64,000 nucleotides of DNA from Paenibacillus sp. Root444D2. GTDB taxonomy: Bacteria; Bacillota; Bacilli; Paenibacillales; NBRC-103111. Both the position numbers and the translations under genes were made by a program. The stretch spans positions 29,815-93,814 of the forward strand of contig NZ_LMEO01000013.1 in NCBI RefSeq assembly GCF_001426375.1, written 5' to 3'. This document shows, piece after piece, positions 9,665 through 18,950 of this stretch (position 1 is its first letter; each line of letters starts with the position of its first letter). A model generated the notes under the pieces. It was given only the letters and a program-made list of their open reading frames with translations, did no database searches and was not told the DNA's origin.

Positions 9665-10577
9665 CCCTGAGGAATTTGCGGACCGAGATTAGGGACCCCC
9701 AGATCCCTATTACCATACCAATGCCTAACAATAAAGCCGTCATCGTAGGAGCAATCTTCCCGAAAGGTGTTAATTCCACCATAAGCAAATTCAAGTTCAG
9801 TGAACTTGTGTTAAGCAGCTTCCAGTACCCGCCTAGAATAATAGCTGTAGGGATCACAGAGCCAATGAATCCGAGTAGAGCACCTTCTATAAAGAACGGC
9901 CAACGAATAAAGGAATTCGTCGCACCCACCAGTTTCATAATTGATATTTCCTTGCGTCTGGCCAAAATCGTAATTTTGATCGTATTCGCGATCAGGAATA
10001 CGGCGGTAAATGAAAGTAGAATAACAATACCAATACCGATCCAACGAACAATTTGTGTCACCTTAAATAGGGCTTCGACCGTACCTTTGCCATAATTAAC
10101 TTTATAAATAGGCTTTGGATCTTTGCCGATGTTAAGCGCGCTGATTTGATCAGCAACGACTGCCACATTTCGCGGGTCATCGACTTCGATTGTGAATGCA
10201 TCATTTAGCGGGTTATTTTCCCCTTCGAATCCATCTAACAAAGCTTTACCGCTCTCACCAAGCTTTTGCCTTAAATAAACAAGGCCCTCTTCTTTCGAAA
10301 CAAACTTAATGGTTTTTACCTCATGAATAGCTTGGATTTGAGATTCGAGTGCCTTAATCTGATCCTGCGAAGTGTTAACCTCCAGATACACATTAATCTC
10401 AACCTGTTTCTCAATCTGACCTGCAATATCATTCACATTAAGTGTAATAAGGACGAAAACACCTAAAATAAATAACGAAATGGCAATCGAACTGATCGAC
10501 GCGAACGTCATCCAACCATTCCGAACGACATTCTTCGTACCTTCTCGCAAATGACGAGAAATTGTACTAATCTTCAT
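9660..10577 (-). CDS. ftsX: Cell-division ABC transporter permease FtsX
   Basis: FtsX is the membrane half of FtsEX, which activates peptidoglycan hydrolases rather than transporting a solute. The 305-residue protein has an N-terminal cytoplasmic segment (SRHLREGTKNVVRNGWMTFASI), a first membrane helix, a large extracellular loop (about residues 50-165, EKQVEINVYLEVNTSQDQIK shortened here), and three further helices with the permease signature region ILARRKEISIMKLVGATNSF. The ATG at 10577 is preferred over longer starts because a GGGGGGAA ribosome site is well placed and the family N-terminus matches. It overlaps the 3' end of ftsE by 11 bases. A dispersed element overlaps its stop codon. Confidence 0.95.
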   Translation of the reverse strand: MKISTISRHLREGTKNVVRNGWMTFASISSIAISLFILGVFVLITLNVNDIAGQIEKQVEINVYLEVNTSQDQIKALESQIQAIHEVKTIKFVSKEEGLVYLRQKLGESGKALLDGFEGENNPLNDAFTIEVDDPRNVAVVADQISALNIGKDPKPIYKVNYGKGTVEALFKVTQIVRWIGIGIVILLSFTAVFLIANTIKITILARRKEISIMKLVGATNSFIRWPFFIEGALLGFIGSVIPTAIILGGYWKLLNTSSLNLNLLMVELTPFGKIAPTMTALLLGIGMVIGIWGSLISVRKFLRV

Positions 10578-11253
10578 AACCGTATTCCCCCCGTACCTGG
10601 TCACGAGCAATGAGTCCGTGCTCAATCGCAATGACTCGTTTACGCATCGTATTGACGATTTCCTTGTTATGCGTAGCCATGACTATGGTGGTTCCCCGGA
10701 AGTTAATTTCCTCCATCAATTTCATGATTCCCCAGGATGTCTCAGGGTCGAGATTTCCTGTCGGTTCGTCGGCGATAATGACAGCTGGGTTGTTAATTAT
10801 TGCCCGGGCAATCGCTACCCGCTGCTGCTCGCCTCCAGAAAGCTGTGAGGGCAGCGAATTCGCTTTATCCTTCAACTTAACAAGTTCGAGCACTTCCATT
10901 GTGCGTTTCTTAATCTGCTTCTTAGGTGCCTCGATAACTTCCATAGCGAAAGCCACATTTTCAAAAATATTAAGCTTAGGAAGCAGTCGATAATCTTGGA
11001 AAATAACACCAATATTACGGCGAACATAAGGAATCTTACGCTGTTTGAGCTTTTCCAAATTAAAACCGTTCACGAAGATTTGACCCTTGGTCGGCCTCTC
11101 TTCTCTATACATCAACTTCATAAATGTAGATTTACCTGCGCCGGAAGGTCCAACAACATAGACAAACTCGTTGCTGTCCACTTTCACATTAATCCCTCGC
11201 AATGCATGAGTGCCGTTGGAGTATGTTTTCCATACGTCCTGCATTTCGATCAC
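10567..11253 (-). CDS. ftsE: Cell-division ABC transporter ATP-binding protein FtsE
   Basis: FtsE is the ATPase that drives FtsX. The 228-residue protein has Walker A GPSGAGKST, Q-loop FQDYRLLP, signature LSGGEQQRVAIARA, Walker B VIIADEPTGNLD and the H-loop MATHNKE, all intact. Translation starts at GTG 11253 after a TTAGGATG ribosome site. The gene leads the ftsE-ftsX-M23-ctpB-minJ run. Its leader directly abuts a tandem array of hairpin repeats; the last repeat unit ends about 20 bases before the start codon, so transcripts starting upstream carry the whole array. Confidence 0.97.
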   Translation of the reverse strand: MIEMQDVWKTYSNGTHALRGINVKVDSNEFVYVVGPSGAGKSTFMKLMYREERPTKGQIFVNGFNLEKLKQRKIPYVRRNIGVIFQDYRLLPKLNIFENVAFAMEVIEAPKKQIKKRTMEVLELVKLKDKANSLPSQLSGGEQQRVAIARAIINNPAVIIADEPTGNLDPETSWGIMKLMEEINFRGTTIVMATHNKEIVNTMRKRVIAIEHGLIARDQVRGEYGYED

Positions 11254-11272
11254 AATATCACATCCTAATATA

Positions 11273-11449
11273 GGGATCTTTGAGCTTGCTCAAAGTCTCT
11301 CTGCTTTGGGATCTTTGAGCTTGCTCAAAGTCTCTCTGCTTTGGGATCTTTGAGCTTGCTCAAAGTCTCTCTGCTTTGGGATCTTTGAGCCCAGCTCAAA
11401 GTCTCTCCGTTTTGGTGATCTTTGAGCCCAGCTCAAAGTCTCTCTGCTT
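11273..11449. repeat. Five tandem copies of a 35-36-bp hairpin repeat upstream of ftsE
   Basis: The unit is GGGATCTTTGAGC-ttGCTCAAAG followed by TCTCTCTGCTTT. Copies start at 11273, 11308, 11343, 11378 and 11414; the first three are identical and the last two have loop changes (ccca for tt) and small substitutions. Each unit holds a perfect CTTTGAGC/GCTCAAAG inverted repeat. A single further copy, with the same left flank CCTAATATA, lies in front of argH. There are no spacers, so it is not a CRISPR array. Confidence 0.9.
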
Positions 11450-11648
11450 GTAAAGATAGCTTTTAACCATTCGACACAAAAGCTGAAATTCCTTCTAAAA
11501 TAGCTTTGAGAATCCTGTTGAATACCGTCATTATATCATTTTCTTAGAGAATATGAGAAATCCAACGCTAGTAATGTCGAACAGGAAAACTATAATATAC
11601 GCAAAAACCGCCCCACATAGGACGGTCATGCATTAATTTTGTTTAATT

Positions 11649-11790
11649 TTAGGTGTCGGCTACACTAGACCGAATGAGCAATTCCGTTGGAAGCACCAAT
11701 TGTTTGGTTACCTGACGACCTCTAGCATGTCAATAAGGGCGGATTGATAACCGATTTCAGTGTCCGATGGTTTGTTCTTCTGGGCTGCTG
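11649..11790 (-). pseudogene. Decayed 3' end of a LacI-family regulator gene
   Basis: Read on minus, one frame ends RQVTKQLVLPTELLIRSSV then ADT and a stop at 11649, which is the typical C-terminus of LacI-type regulators (VPTELVVR-like). Just upstream another frame reads DTEIGYQSALIDMLE, a typical preceding segment, so the two are separated by a frameshift. Farther upstream no helix-turn-helix or sugar-binding domain is left. I call it a remnant. The residue match is from memory of the family, not a search. Confidence 0.5.
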
Positions 11791-11898
11791 ATTAATCCTC
11801 TAGCAAGTACTAAAACCCCCTAGCTAACGATACATATAGTAGTACAGGCATCCTTGTGCCTGAACCGCTTGTATCTGAGCGCAAAGGAGCCGCTGTGC

Positions 11899-13341
11899 AT
11901 GCCAAGCCAAATTAGAAAAGTTATCTTCTATGCGTCTATCTTTATAGGCATACTAAGTGCGTTTAGCATTGCTCTGTATTACTATGGATCTCGACCTACA
12001 TTTCCTGCAGATTTTACAGTTGCTGGGTGGCGGGTTGGAGGAATGCCCTATGATAAATTTCAACAAGAATACGAAAAGCGCCTACAGCTGCTCTCATCCT
12101 ATCCCGTTCAATTGCAATCCTCCCGTACGAACATTCCCAATAAAAAACTGGCACTTGGACAATTGGGTGTTCAATATCAAACGGAAAAACTAGTTCGTTC
12201 ACTTGGCCAGCTATTCGGAGGCTCTCCGATAGAACGTATAAAAGCTCGCTGGACTCTCCGTCATGCAGATATACCGCTTGAGGTCACTGTCAACCAAGCG
12301 CAGCTAAACACCGTACTCAAAGAAACTTGGAAAGACCTCTATAGCCTTCAGCCGGTTGCCGCAAAACGAATCGTAACCAATGAAGATTTACTCGTTTTCG
12401 AGCCCGAACGTAAAGTGTTAAGAATCGATACAGCCCATTTGCTTGAACACTTGAAAGAAATTGCTCCCTCCATTGCCTATATTCACAATGCCGCCCCAAT
12501 CACACTCTCCTTGCCTTTATACGAGCAGGGCCCCGCAGTAACGACGGAAACATTGAAGCGTCAGGGTATCGATCGCAAAATTTCGGAATTTACGACCTCA
12601 TTCCCCCCATCGGGTGAAGGGAGAATTCACAATATACGCTCAACAGCCGCCTCTATTCAGGATTATCTAATGGCTCCCGGAGAGACCTTCGACTATAGCA
12701 AGATAATTGAACAAACCGAGGCCAAATTCGGCTATAAGGAGGCACCAGTCATCCTAAACGGCCAGCTCGTGCCAGGCATTGGAGGCGGCATTTGCCAAGT
12801 CTCTACAACGCTATACAACGCTGTCTTGCGGGGTGGTCTAGACATTGTTGAGCGGCGCAATCATTCACTCCCTGTTAGTTATGTTACACTCGGCCAAGAT
12901 GCAACTTTCGCCAGCGGTTATATTAACTTCAAATTCCGCAACAACACAGATGCCTATTTATTGATACGAACCATAACAACAGAACAAGCCGTCACCGTGA
13001 AGCTTTTCGGTCACATGTCGCCTTCCATTACCTATGACATCGATTCCAACATTGTAGAAACAATTCAACCACCGGTTAAATACTTGCAAAATTCCAGCCT
13101 GAAACCTGGCATTACACGCCCTATCAGCACCGGCAAGGTCGGCTACAAGGTAGAAACGTATCGAACCAAAAGAGAAAATGGTACGGTCGTCAGTAAAGAA
13201 TTAATCTCGAAGGATCAGTATTCTCCAGTGCCTACTATCATCGCCGCCAACCGGAGTGACATCCAGTCGGAAGAAATGAATCCCTCAACGCCAGAGCAGC
13301 CCATCCTTGAAGACGGCGTGAAAGGACCGGTTAACCGGTAA
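11899..13341 (+). CDS. VanW family membrane-anchored protein
   Basis: VanW-domain proteins occur widely in Firmicutes, often with peptidoglycan-binding parts; their biochemical role is not settled, and the name from vancomycin clusters does not imply resistance. The 480-residue product has one N-terminal membrane helix (KVIFYASIFIGILSAFSIAL), a central region at about residues 35-230 similar to the PG_binding_4 segment seen before VanW domains, and the VanW domain with GRIHNIRSTAASIQDYLMAPGE cut to its core APGETFDYS, VPGIGGGICQVSTTLYNAVL and NHSLPVSYV. The ATG at 11899 is favoured by AAAGGAG nine bases upstream. A small terminator follows. Confidence 0.9.
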   Translation: MPSQIRKVIFYASIFIGILSAFSIALYYYGSRPTFPADFTVAGWRVGGMPYDKFQQEYEKRLQLLSSYPVQLQSSRTNIPNKKLALGQLGVQYQTEKLVRSLGQLFGGSPIERIKARWTLRHADIPLEVTVNQAQLNTVLKETWKDLYSLQPVAAKRIVTNEDLLVFEPERKVLRIDTAHLLEHLKEIAPSIAYIHNAAPITLSLPLYEQGPAVTTETLKRQGIDRKISEFTTSFPPSGEGRIHNIRSTAASIQDYLMAPGETFDYSKIIEQTEAKFGYKEAPVILNGQLVPGIGGGICQVSTTLYNAVLRGGLDIVERRNHSLPVSYVTLGQDATFASGYINFKFRNNTDAYLLIRTITTEQAVTVKLFGHMSPSITYDIDSNIVETIQPPVKYLQNSSLKPGITRPISTGKVGYKVETYRTKRENGTVVSKELISKDQYSPVPTIIAANRSDIQSEEMNPSTPEQPILEDGVKGPVNR

Positions 13342-13344
13342 TAT

Positions 13345-13366
13345 AGAGAGGCTTCTGCCTCTTTTG
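13345..13366 (+). terminator. Short terminator after the VanW gene
   Basis: AGAGGC-ttct-GCCTCT followed by TTTT; the stem is only six bases. Confidence 0.55.
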
Positions 13367-13461
13367 CGAATAGGAAAGGTCATGTGACTGTAGTTACTAG
13401 GTCATTATGACTTTTTTCTATTATGATAGGAATATGAAATAGCACACAAGGAGGCTAGGCG

Positions 13462-14166
13462 ATGAGCAAAATCGATTATTTCAAAGAATTAAACTATCGA
13501 CTGCGCGGACTTCCCGAGAAGGAGCGCCAAAATATATTGTCTGTTTATGAAGAATTGTTTCAGAAAGCAATTGAAAACGGCAAACAAGAGGATGATGTAG
13601 CCCAATCTCTCGGCTATCCGCGAGTTCCTAACTGGGATGCTCAGAAGGAGACACCTAGTACGGAGCAGGAGCCTTCCAAAAGCACGTCTGGCGAACGGGC
13701 AGAGAAATCTTATCCTAGACCTGAACCGACTGCGGCGCCTAAGCAAGCTCCTGAGACGAAGGGCTTTCCACCATATACGCCTCCACAGGGCACGAATCCT
13801 TATGTGAACCCCAATCCATACCCTTATCCGGTTAAACAGGAGTCGAGTATTAAGGCTATAATCGTAAGTATTATGCTCGGATTTTTTAATCTCCTTTTCG
13901 TTGTTGGTCCATGGTTCGGTGTTCTCGCCGCGTTAATTGCCCTATTTGCAGCGGGCTTTGCGCTTATCATCTCACCAATTGTTGGTATTCTCGGAAGTTA
14001 TATGGGAACCGTCGGCAGCGATATGCGTTTCATAGGTTTCGCCATGCTTGCTTGCTTCGGATTGGGTATCATTTTAACGACGCTCAGCTCATGGTTGTTC
14101 AAACAATTCTTCAAACTAAGCTGGTTGTACATCCGATTCAATGCCAAACTAATTAAGGGGGCTTAA
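13462..14166 (+). CDS. DUF1700/HAAS-domain membrane protein
   Basis: The N-terminal 60 residues (MSKIDYFKELNYRLRGLPEK, EERQ-type helix, then IENGKQEDDVAQSLGYP) form a DUF1700 or HAAS domain. Such proteins are often encoded by a PadR-type regulator or a DUF4097 gene and are thought to act in envelope-stress signalling. A proline-rich linker (PTAAPKQAPETKGFPPYTPP) follows at about residues 75-125, then three hydrophobic segments from about residue 130 to 220. A good AAGGAGG ribosome site precedes the ATG. It is four bases from the next gene, a DUF4097 protein, so the two form a pair; no PadR gene is present in front. Exact function is unknown. Confidence 0.85.
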   Translation: MSKIDYFKELNYRLRGLPEKERQNILSVYEELFQKAIENGKQEDDVAQSLGYPRVPNWDAQKETPSTEQEPSKSTSGERAEKSYPRPEPTAAPKQAPETKGFPPYTPPQGTNPYVNPNPYPYPVKQESSIKAIIVSIMLGFFNLLFVVGPWFGVLAALIALFAAGFALIISPIVGILGSYMGTVGSDMRFIGFAMLACFGLGIILTTLSSWLFKQFFKLSWLYIRFNAKLIKGA

Positions 14167-14169
14167 GCC

Positions 14170-15057
14170 ATGAAACGTGGAGTCAAATTTTTCTTACTGC
14201 TCGGCTTTGCCTGCCTTGGGGTTGGCCTTATTGGAGCAGCTGTTTCTTTCAAAGAGGTGGATTGGAGCGCAGGTGTCACGAATATTGATATCGAAAAAAA
14301 GATTCCGGCAGCCAATATTGATACATTAGTCATTCAAAATGACATCTCCGGAGTAACTTTTATCCCAAGTAATTCAGATGAAATTAAAGTACATCTCGTA
14401 GGAACGGTTGGAGAGCTTACTGCTAAAAGCTGCACCATTGAGGCGGCGACAGAAGGAAGCAATGTATGGCGAGTAGACGTATGTACGCAGAAGAAACCGC
14501 AAATTAATTTCGGCTTCAATTTGTCAGATCTGAAAGCACTGATCAATAATCACGGTTTCCGATTACGAACAGAAGTCACACTTCCAGAAAAAATGTACAA
14601 AGCTATCACGGTTTCCTCGGATACTGGGGGCATCAACTTCAAAGAGGTAAAAGCCGATAAGCTTACAGTCACCACCGACACAGGCGGCATTTCCATTGAT
14701 CGTTACGAAGGGAAGCAGCTAAACCTTCAAACAGATACGGGTCGTATCAATGTAGAGGATGGGCAAGGCGATGTAAAGATGAAAACAGATACAGGCAGTA
14801 TTACAGCTAAGCTGCATGATATCGGAGATTCCGTATCGCTTCAAGCCGATACAGGCTCGATTCGTCTTCAGCTCGATCCTACTCCAAAAGGCGCAAGCTT
14901 CGATCTCAATTCCGACGTAGGCAGTGTCAATTTAGAAGTTCCTGGCTTGATTGTACAAAGGTCCGATCATCATTCGGCAAAAGGCACCATCGGCGATGGC
15001 AGCAAAAAAATAAGTGTGCGAACAGATACGGGGTATATCTCGGTTAACGGTAGATGA
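14170..15057 (+). CDS. DUF4097 beta-strand repeat protein (LiaG/YvlB-like)
   Basis: The 295-residue product has an N-terminal membrane segment (FFLLLGFACLGVGLIGAAV) and then a DUF4097 domain built of repeated short strands. The repeats can be seen as SSDTGGINFKEV, TTDTGGISIDRY, QTDTGRINVEDG, KTDTGSITAKL and QADTGSIRLQL, each about 19-20 residues apart, a right-handed beta-solenoid pattern. Related proteins (LiaG, YvlB) belong to cell-envelope stress operons in Bacillus. It follows the DUF1700 gene by four bases and ends at a strong terminator. The substrate or partner is unknown. Confidence 0.88.
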   Translation: MKRGVKFFLLLGFACLGVGLIGAAVSFKEVDWSAGVTNIDIEKKIPAANIDTLVIQNDISGVTFIPSNSDEIKVHLVGTVGELTAKSCTIEAATEGSNVWRVDVCTQKKPQINFGFNLSDLKALINNHGFRLRTEVTLPEKMYKAITVSSDTGGINFKEVKADKLTVTTDTGGISIDRYEGKQLNLQTDTGRINVEDGQGDVKMKTDTGSITAKLHDIGDSVSLQADTGSIRLQLDPTPKGASFDLNSDVGSVNLEVPGLIVQRSDHHSAKGTIGDGSKKISVRTDTGYISVNGR

Positions 15058-15058
15058 C

Positions 15059-15104
15059 AAAAAGCCTTCAAGACCATCAGATTCGATGGTTTTGAAGGCT
15101 TTTT
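15059..15104. terminator. Strong bidirectional terminator between the DUF4097 gene and argH
   Basis: AAAAGCCTTCAA and ACCATC pair with GATGGT and TTGAAGGCTTTTT around a small loop. Both ends carry A/T runs, so it suits both convergent units. Confidence 0.9.
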
Positions 15105-15114
15105 ATCTATTCGT

Positions 15115-16530
15115 TTACTTGCTTTTTTCTAAAAATTCTTGCAACCACTCGTTCGACTGCACAAGCACTTGCTCGGCACGAGCGATCGCCTCAGTCACTT
15201 GGTTACTGGCTGTTCCGCCGTAGACATTACGCGCGTTAACTACTTGCTCTGGCTGTAGGACCTGATAAATATCGGACTCGAAAAGGGAAGAGAACGTTTT
15301 GAACTCTTCGATGCTCATATCGAGTAGGTATTTTTTGTTTTGGATGCAGTATAGCACTGTTTTGCCAATCACTTCGTGCGCCTGACGGAAAGGCAGCCCT
15401 TTGTTCACAAGGTAATCGGCGATATCCGTTGCGTTCGAGAAATCTTGGTTCACAGCTTGTCTCATGCGATCCGAGTTTACTTTCATCGTAGCGACCATAG
15501 GAGCGAATAATTGAAGAGCGCCCTGCAGGGTACGAACCGTATCGAACATGCCTTCTTTGTCTTCCTGCATGTCCTTGTTATAAGCCAGCGGCAGTGACTT
15601 GAGCACGGTCATTAGACCGAACAAGTTGCCGTAGACGCGGCCTGTTTTGCCGCGGACAAGCTCAGCTACGTCCGGGTTCTTCTTCTGCGGCATAATGGAG
15701 CTGCCGGTGCAGAAAGCATCATCGAGTTCAATGAACGCGAACTCGGTCGAGGACCAAAGCACCATTTCCTCGCTGAAGCGAGAAAGGTGCATCATGATCA
15801 TAGACGCGTTAGAGAGGAACTCCAGGATGAAATCGCGGTCGCTGACCGCATCCAGGGAGTTCTCGTACACGCGTCCGAACCCGAGCTGCTCCGCCACGAA
15901 ATGGCGGTCGATCGGGAACGTCGTGCCGGCGAGCGCGCCAGCGCCGAGCGGCAGCATGTCTACGCGCTTGTAGCTGTCCTGCAAGCGCTCAAGGTCACGC
16001 TGGAACATGCTGACGTAGGCCATCATGTGATGCGCGAACAGAATCGGCTGCGCACGCTGCAGATGCGTATACCCTGGGATAATCGTATCGAGATTATCCT
16101 TCGCTTTCTCAAGCAAAGCCTCTTGCAGCTTGATCAGCAGGCCTACGAACTCAACCACCCGCTTGCGCAGGTAGAGATGCATGTCCGTAGCCACTTGATC
16201 GTTACGGCTGCGGCCCGTATGAAGCTTGCCCCCGACAGGACCGATCAAGTCGATTAAGGTTTTCTCGATATTCATATGAATATCTTCATTCTGAATCGTG
16301 TACTCCAGCTCGCCGCGGCGAATCATGCCTTGCACAGCCAGCAAGCCATCCTTGATTTTCTCGACATCATCCGCAGGAAGAATGCCGCACTTGCCAAGCA
16401 TCGTCACATGCGCCAAGCTGCCTTCAATATCTTCCTCGGCCAACTCTTTATCAAATGTAATTGACGCGGTATATTCTTCGACCAATTGGTCGGTTTTCTT
16501 CGTAAATCGTCCACCCCAAAGCTTAGACAC
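15115..16530 (-). CDS. argH: Argininosuccinate lyase
   Basis: ArgH splits argininosuccinate into arginine and fumarate, the last step of arginine synthesis. The 471-residue product starts [20 protein letters not shown] and carries [13 protein letters not shown], the signature loop [12 protein letters not shown] with the catalytic serine, and [10 protein letters not shown]. The GTG at 16530 is chosen because AAAGGAG lies well upstream and the family N-terminus begins there; an in-frame extension to 16557 has no family match. It is the last gene of the arg run. A single copy of the ftsE hairpin repeat sits just upstream in its leader. Confidence 0.97.
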   Translation of the reverse strand: MSKLWGGRFTKKTDQLVEEYTASITFDKELAEEDIEGSLAHVTMLGKCGILPADDVEKIKDGLLAVQGMIRRGELEYTIQNEDIHMNIEKTLIDLIGPVGGKLHTGRSRNDQVATDMHLYLRKRVVEFVGLLIKLQEALLEKAKDNLDTIIPGYTHLQRAQPILFAHHMMAYVSMFQRDLERLQDSYKRVDMLPLGAGALAGTTFPIDRHFVAEQLGFGRVYENSLDAVSDRDFILEFLSNASMIMMHLSRFSEEMVLWSSTEFAFIELDDAFCTGSSIMPQKKNPDVAELVRGKTGRVYGNLFGLMTVLKSLPLAYNKDMQEDKEGMFDTVRTLQGALQLFAPMVATMKVNSDRMRQAVNQDFSNATDIADYLVNKGLPFRQAHEVIGKTVLYCIQNKKYLLDMSIEEFKTFSSLFESDIYQVLQPEQVVNARNVYGGTASNQVTEAIARAEQVLVQSNEWLQEFLEKSK

Positions 16531-16556
16531 CGTGCATGGCTCCTTTCGTATTAACA

Positions 16557-16599
16557 CCTAATATAGGGATCTTTGAGCAGCGCTCAAAGTCTCTCTGCT
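16557..16599. repeat. Single copy of the 35-bp hairpin repeat upstream of argH
   Basis: CCTAATATAGGGATCTTTGA, then GC-AG-CGCTCAAAG and TCTCTCTGCT, matches the first unit of the array at 11264-11307 including nine bases of left flank. The inverted repeat arms are conserved and the loop differs. In both places it lies about 25-40 bases before a GTG start codon on the minus strand. Confidence 0.85.
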
Positions 16600-16639
16600 G
16601 AACAGTCCTTACAATAGACAAGCTTATGGACAACCCAAA

Positions 16640-16660
16640 GGCTTTCCACAAGGGAAAGCC
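16640..16660. other. Perfect hairpin downstream of argG
   Basis: GGCTTTCC and GGAAAGCC pair around a five-base loop (cacaag region). There is no long T run on minus, so it is either an inefficient terminator or a processing or stabilising hairpin between argG and argH. Confidence 0.4.
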
Positions 16661-16682
16661 AGCGGACCGTGCTGCTATATAA

Positions 16683-17921
16683 TTACTTCTTTGCTTTTTG
16701 TTCTACGCCGGAGGATACTTTCAGACGAAGCGCGTTCAAGCGGATGAATCCAGTTGCATCGCCTTGGTCATATGCTTTCGTCGGATCTGCTTCCATTGTA
16801 GCAATTTCCGGATTGTACAAGGATACTGGACTTTTCACACCAGCGCCAATTACGTTGCCTTTGTACAATCTCAAGCGTACAGTACCTGTTACGTTCTTTT
16901 GACTTTCTCCCACAAGCGCTTGAATCGCCAAACGCTCAGGTGCAAACCAGAAGCCGTTGTAAACAAGTGTCGCATATTTGGTAATAAGGGAATCACGAAG
17001 GTGCATAACATCGCGGTCCATCGTGAGGGATTCCATTTTGCGGTGAGCGGTGAAAAGGATCGTACCGCCCGGAGTCTCGTACACGCCGCGGCTCTTCATG
17101 CCGACGAAGCGGTTCTCTACCATGTCCACACGGCCAATACCGTGCTTGCCGCCGATTTCATTCAAGGTTTCCATAACTTGAAGAGGAGACAACTTGTTGC
17201 CATTGATGGCTACACAGTCACCTTTGTCGAACTCAAGCTCGATGTACTCCGCTTGATCAGGCGCATCTTCTGGAGCTACGCTCAAGACGTACATGCCTTT
17301 GTTCTCGTCGGATGCAGCATCAAACCAAGGATCTTCCAGCATGCCGCTCTCGAAAGAGATATGCAGCAGGTTGCGATCCGTCGAATACGGCTTCGCCGCC
17401 GATGCAGTAACCGGAATGCCGTGTTTCTCGGCATAAGCGATCATCTCTGCGCGACCCGGGAACTCCTCGCGGAACTGCTCAAGACGCCAAGGCGCGATAA
17501 CGGACAGCTCAGGCGCCAACGCCGCTGCTGTCAGCTCGAAGCGCACTTGGTCATTCCCTTTACCGGTAGCGCCGTGAGCAATCGCTGTTGCGCCTTCAGC
17601 GCGAGCGATTTCGACCATGCGCTTCGCGATCAAAGGACGAGCAATCGAAGTGCCTAACAGGTATTGCCCTTCATAAAGAGCACCCGCTTGGAACATCGGG
17701 TTGATGAAATCCTTCGCGAACTCTTCGCGCAGGTCGTCGATGTAGATCTTGGATGCGCCGGTTTGGAGCGCTTTTTCCTCCAGACCGTCCAGCTCATCCT
17801 TTTGCCCGATATCCGCTGTAAAAGCAATAATTTCGGCGTCGTAAGTCTCCTTGAGCCATTTCAAAATAACTGATGTATCCAATCCGCCGGAATAGGCGAG
17901 AACGATTTTTTCCTTAGCCAT
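16683..17921 (-). CDS. argG: Argininosuccinate synthase
   Basis: ArgG joins citrulline and aspartate at the cost of ATP to give argininosuccinate. The 412-residue product has the P-loop-like AYSGGLDTS at residues 9-17, [13 protein letters not shown], and the citrulline/aspartate-binding text [13 protein letters not shown] and [12 protein letters not shown], all typical of a complete type I enzyme. It lies between argF (39 bases upstream) and argH (about 150 bases downstream), on the same strand, and is probably co-transcribed. Confidence 0.98.
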   Translation of the reverse strand: MAKEKIVLAYSGGLDTSVILKWLKETYDAEIIAFTADIGQKDELDGLEEKALQTGASKIYIDDLREEFAKDFINPMFQAGALYEGQYLLGTSIARPLIAKRMVEIARAEGATAIAHGATGKGNDQVRFELTAAALAPELSVIAPWRLEQFREEFPGRAEMIAYAEKHGIPVTASAAKPYSTDRNLLHISFESGMLEDPWFDAASDENKGMYVLSVAPEDAPDQAEYIELEFDKGDCVAINGNKLSPLQVMETLNEIGGKHGIGRVDMVENRFVGMKSRGVYETPGGTILFTAHRKMESLTMDRDVMHLRDSLITKYATLVYNGFWFAPERLAIQALVGESQKNVTGTVRLRLYKGNVIGAGVKSPVSLYNPEIATMEADPTKAYDQGDATGFIRLNALRLKVSSGVEQKAKK

Positions 17922-17960
17922 GTCTACTAATCTCTCCGTTTCTATGTCTGCTACGAATTA

Positions 17961-18920
17961 TTATATCATTGTCGCGGCCATAATAGCCTTTTGCGCATGA
18001 AGACGATTCTCTGCTTGGTCAAAAATAATGGAATTCGGGCCGTCAATAACACCCTCGCTCACTTCTTCCCCGCGATGTGCAGGCAAGCAGTGCATGAACA
18101 AGTAATCTTGCTTAGCATGCTTTACAAGCGCCTCATTGATTTGGAAGTTTTTGAAAGCAATCTCCCGCTCCTGCTGCTCCGCCTCAAAGCCCATGCTTGC
18201 CCAAACGTCCGTGTAGACGATGTCCGCATTTTCAATCGCTTCGCGTGGATCGCGAGTTAGGAGGACACTGCCTCCAGTTTGCGCTGCGTTCTCTTTAGAA
18301 ATCTGAATGACTTCCTTGTCGGGATCGTAGCCTTCCGGCGAGGCAATCGCGAAGTTCATCCCTAATTTACTTGCACCCATCATGAGGGAATGCACCATAT
18401 TGTTGCCGTCTCCGATGTAGGCGACTTTGAGACCTTTCAAACGGCCTTTTTTCTCCAAAACCGTCTGATAATCAGCCATAACCTGACAAGGATGAGCATA
18501 GTCCGTCAATCCATTGATAACTGGTACCGTTGATCCACGAGCAAGGTCAATCACTTTGCGGTGTTCATACGTACGAATCATGATGCCATCCAGATAACGG
18601 GACAGTGTTTGTGCAGTATCCCAAACGGTTTCGCCGCGTCCAAGCTGCAGATCATTTTTGCTAAGGAAAAGAGCCTGACCTCCAAGTTGGTACATTCCTA
18701 CTTCAAAGGAAACACGCGTGCGCGTCGAGGATTTCTCAAAAATCATTCCCAGCGTCTTACCAGCCAACACAGCATGCGGCTCTCTTGCTTTTTGTTTACG
18801 TTTAAGCTCAATCGCATAGTGAATCAAGTATTCAATTTCTTCTGATGTATAATCAACTAAAGCAAGAAAATCCTTGCCCTTTAACTGGGCAGCCAGTTCT
18901 TCCTTAACAGCCATATTCAT
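17961..18920 (-). CDS. argF: Ornithine carbamoyltransferase
   Basis: ArgF makes citrulline from ornithine and carbamoyl phosphate. The product carries the carbamoyl-phosphate loop SSTRTRVSFE, DLQLGRGETVWDTA, the HPCQ motif in YAHPCQVMADY, and the ornithine loop HCLPAHRGEEV. The ATG at 18920 is chosen because GAGAGG lies nine bases upstream, giving 319 residues; a TTG nine bases earlier is possible. It lies between argD and argG. The set of arg genes here is biosynthetic, so argF is named rather than the catabolic arcB. Confidence 0.96.
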   Translation of the reverse strand: MNMAVKEELAAQLKGKDFLALVDYTSEEIEYLIHYAIELKRKQKAREPHAVLAGKTLGMIFEKSSTRTRVSFEVGMYQLGGQALFLSKNDLQLGRGETVWDTAQTLSRYLDGIMIRTYEHRKVIDLARGSTVPVINGLTDYAHPCQVMADYQTVLEKKGRLKGLKVAYIGDGNNMVHSLMMGASKLGMNFAIASPEGYDPDKEVIQISKENAAQTGGSVLLTRDPREAIENADIVYTDVWASMGFEAEQQEREIAFKNFQINEALVKHAKQDYLFMHCLPAHRGEEVSEGVIDGPNSIIFDQAENRLHAQKAIMAATMI

Positions 18921-18950
18921 GTTATCCAACCTCTCTAAACGGAACTTTTA

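Noticed and set aside
11273..11449. Possible CRISPR array from the 35-bp repeats
   Set aside because: Units are directly adjacent with no spacers and no cas genes are near.
11899..13341. Vancomycin resistance from the VanW gene
   Set aside because: VanW-family proteins are common in Firmicutes and no vanHAX genes are present.
13380..13420. Repeated GTCA-N2/3-TGAC half-sites before the DUF1700 gene as an operator
   Set aside because: The two short palindromes are suggestive but too short to support without a second locus.
16698..17657. 319-residue open frame on plus
   Set aside because: Antisense shadow of argG; composition and lack of start signals argue against it.
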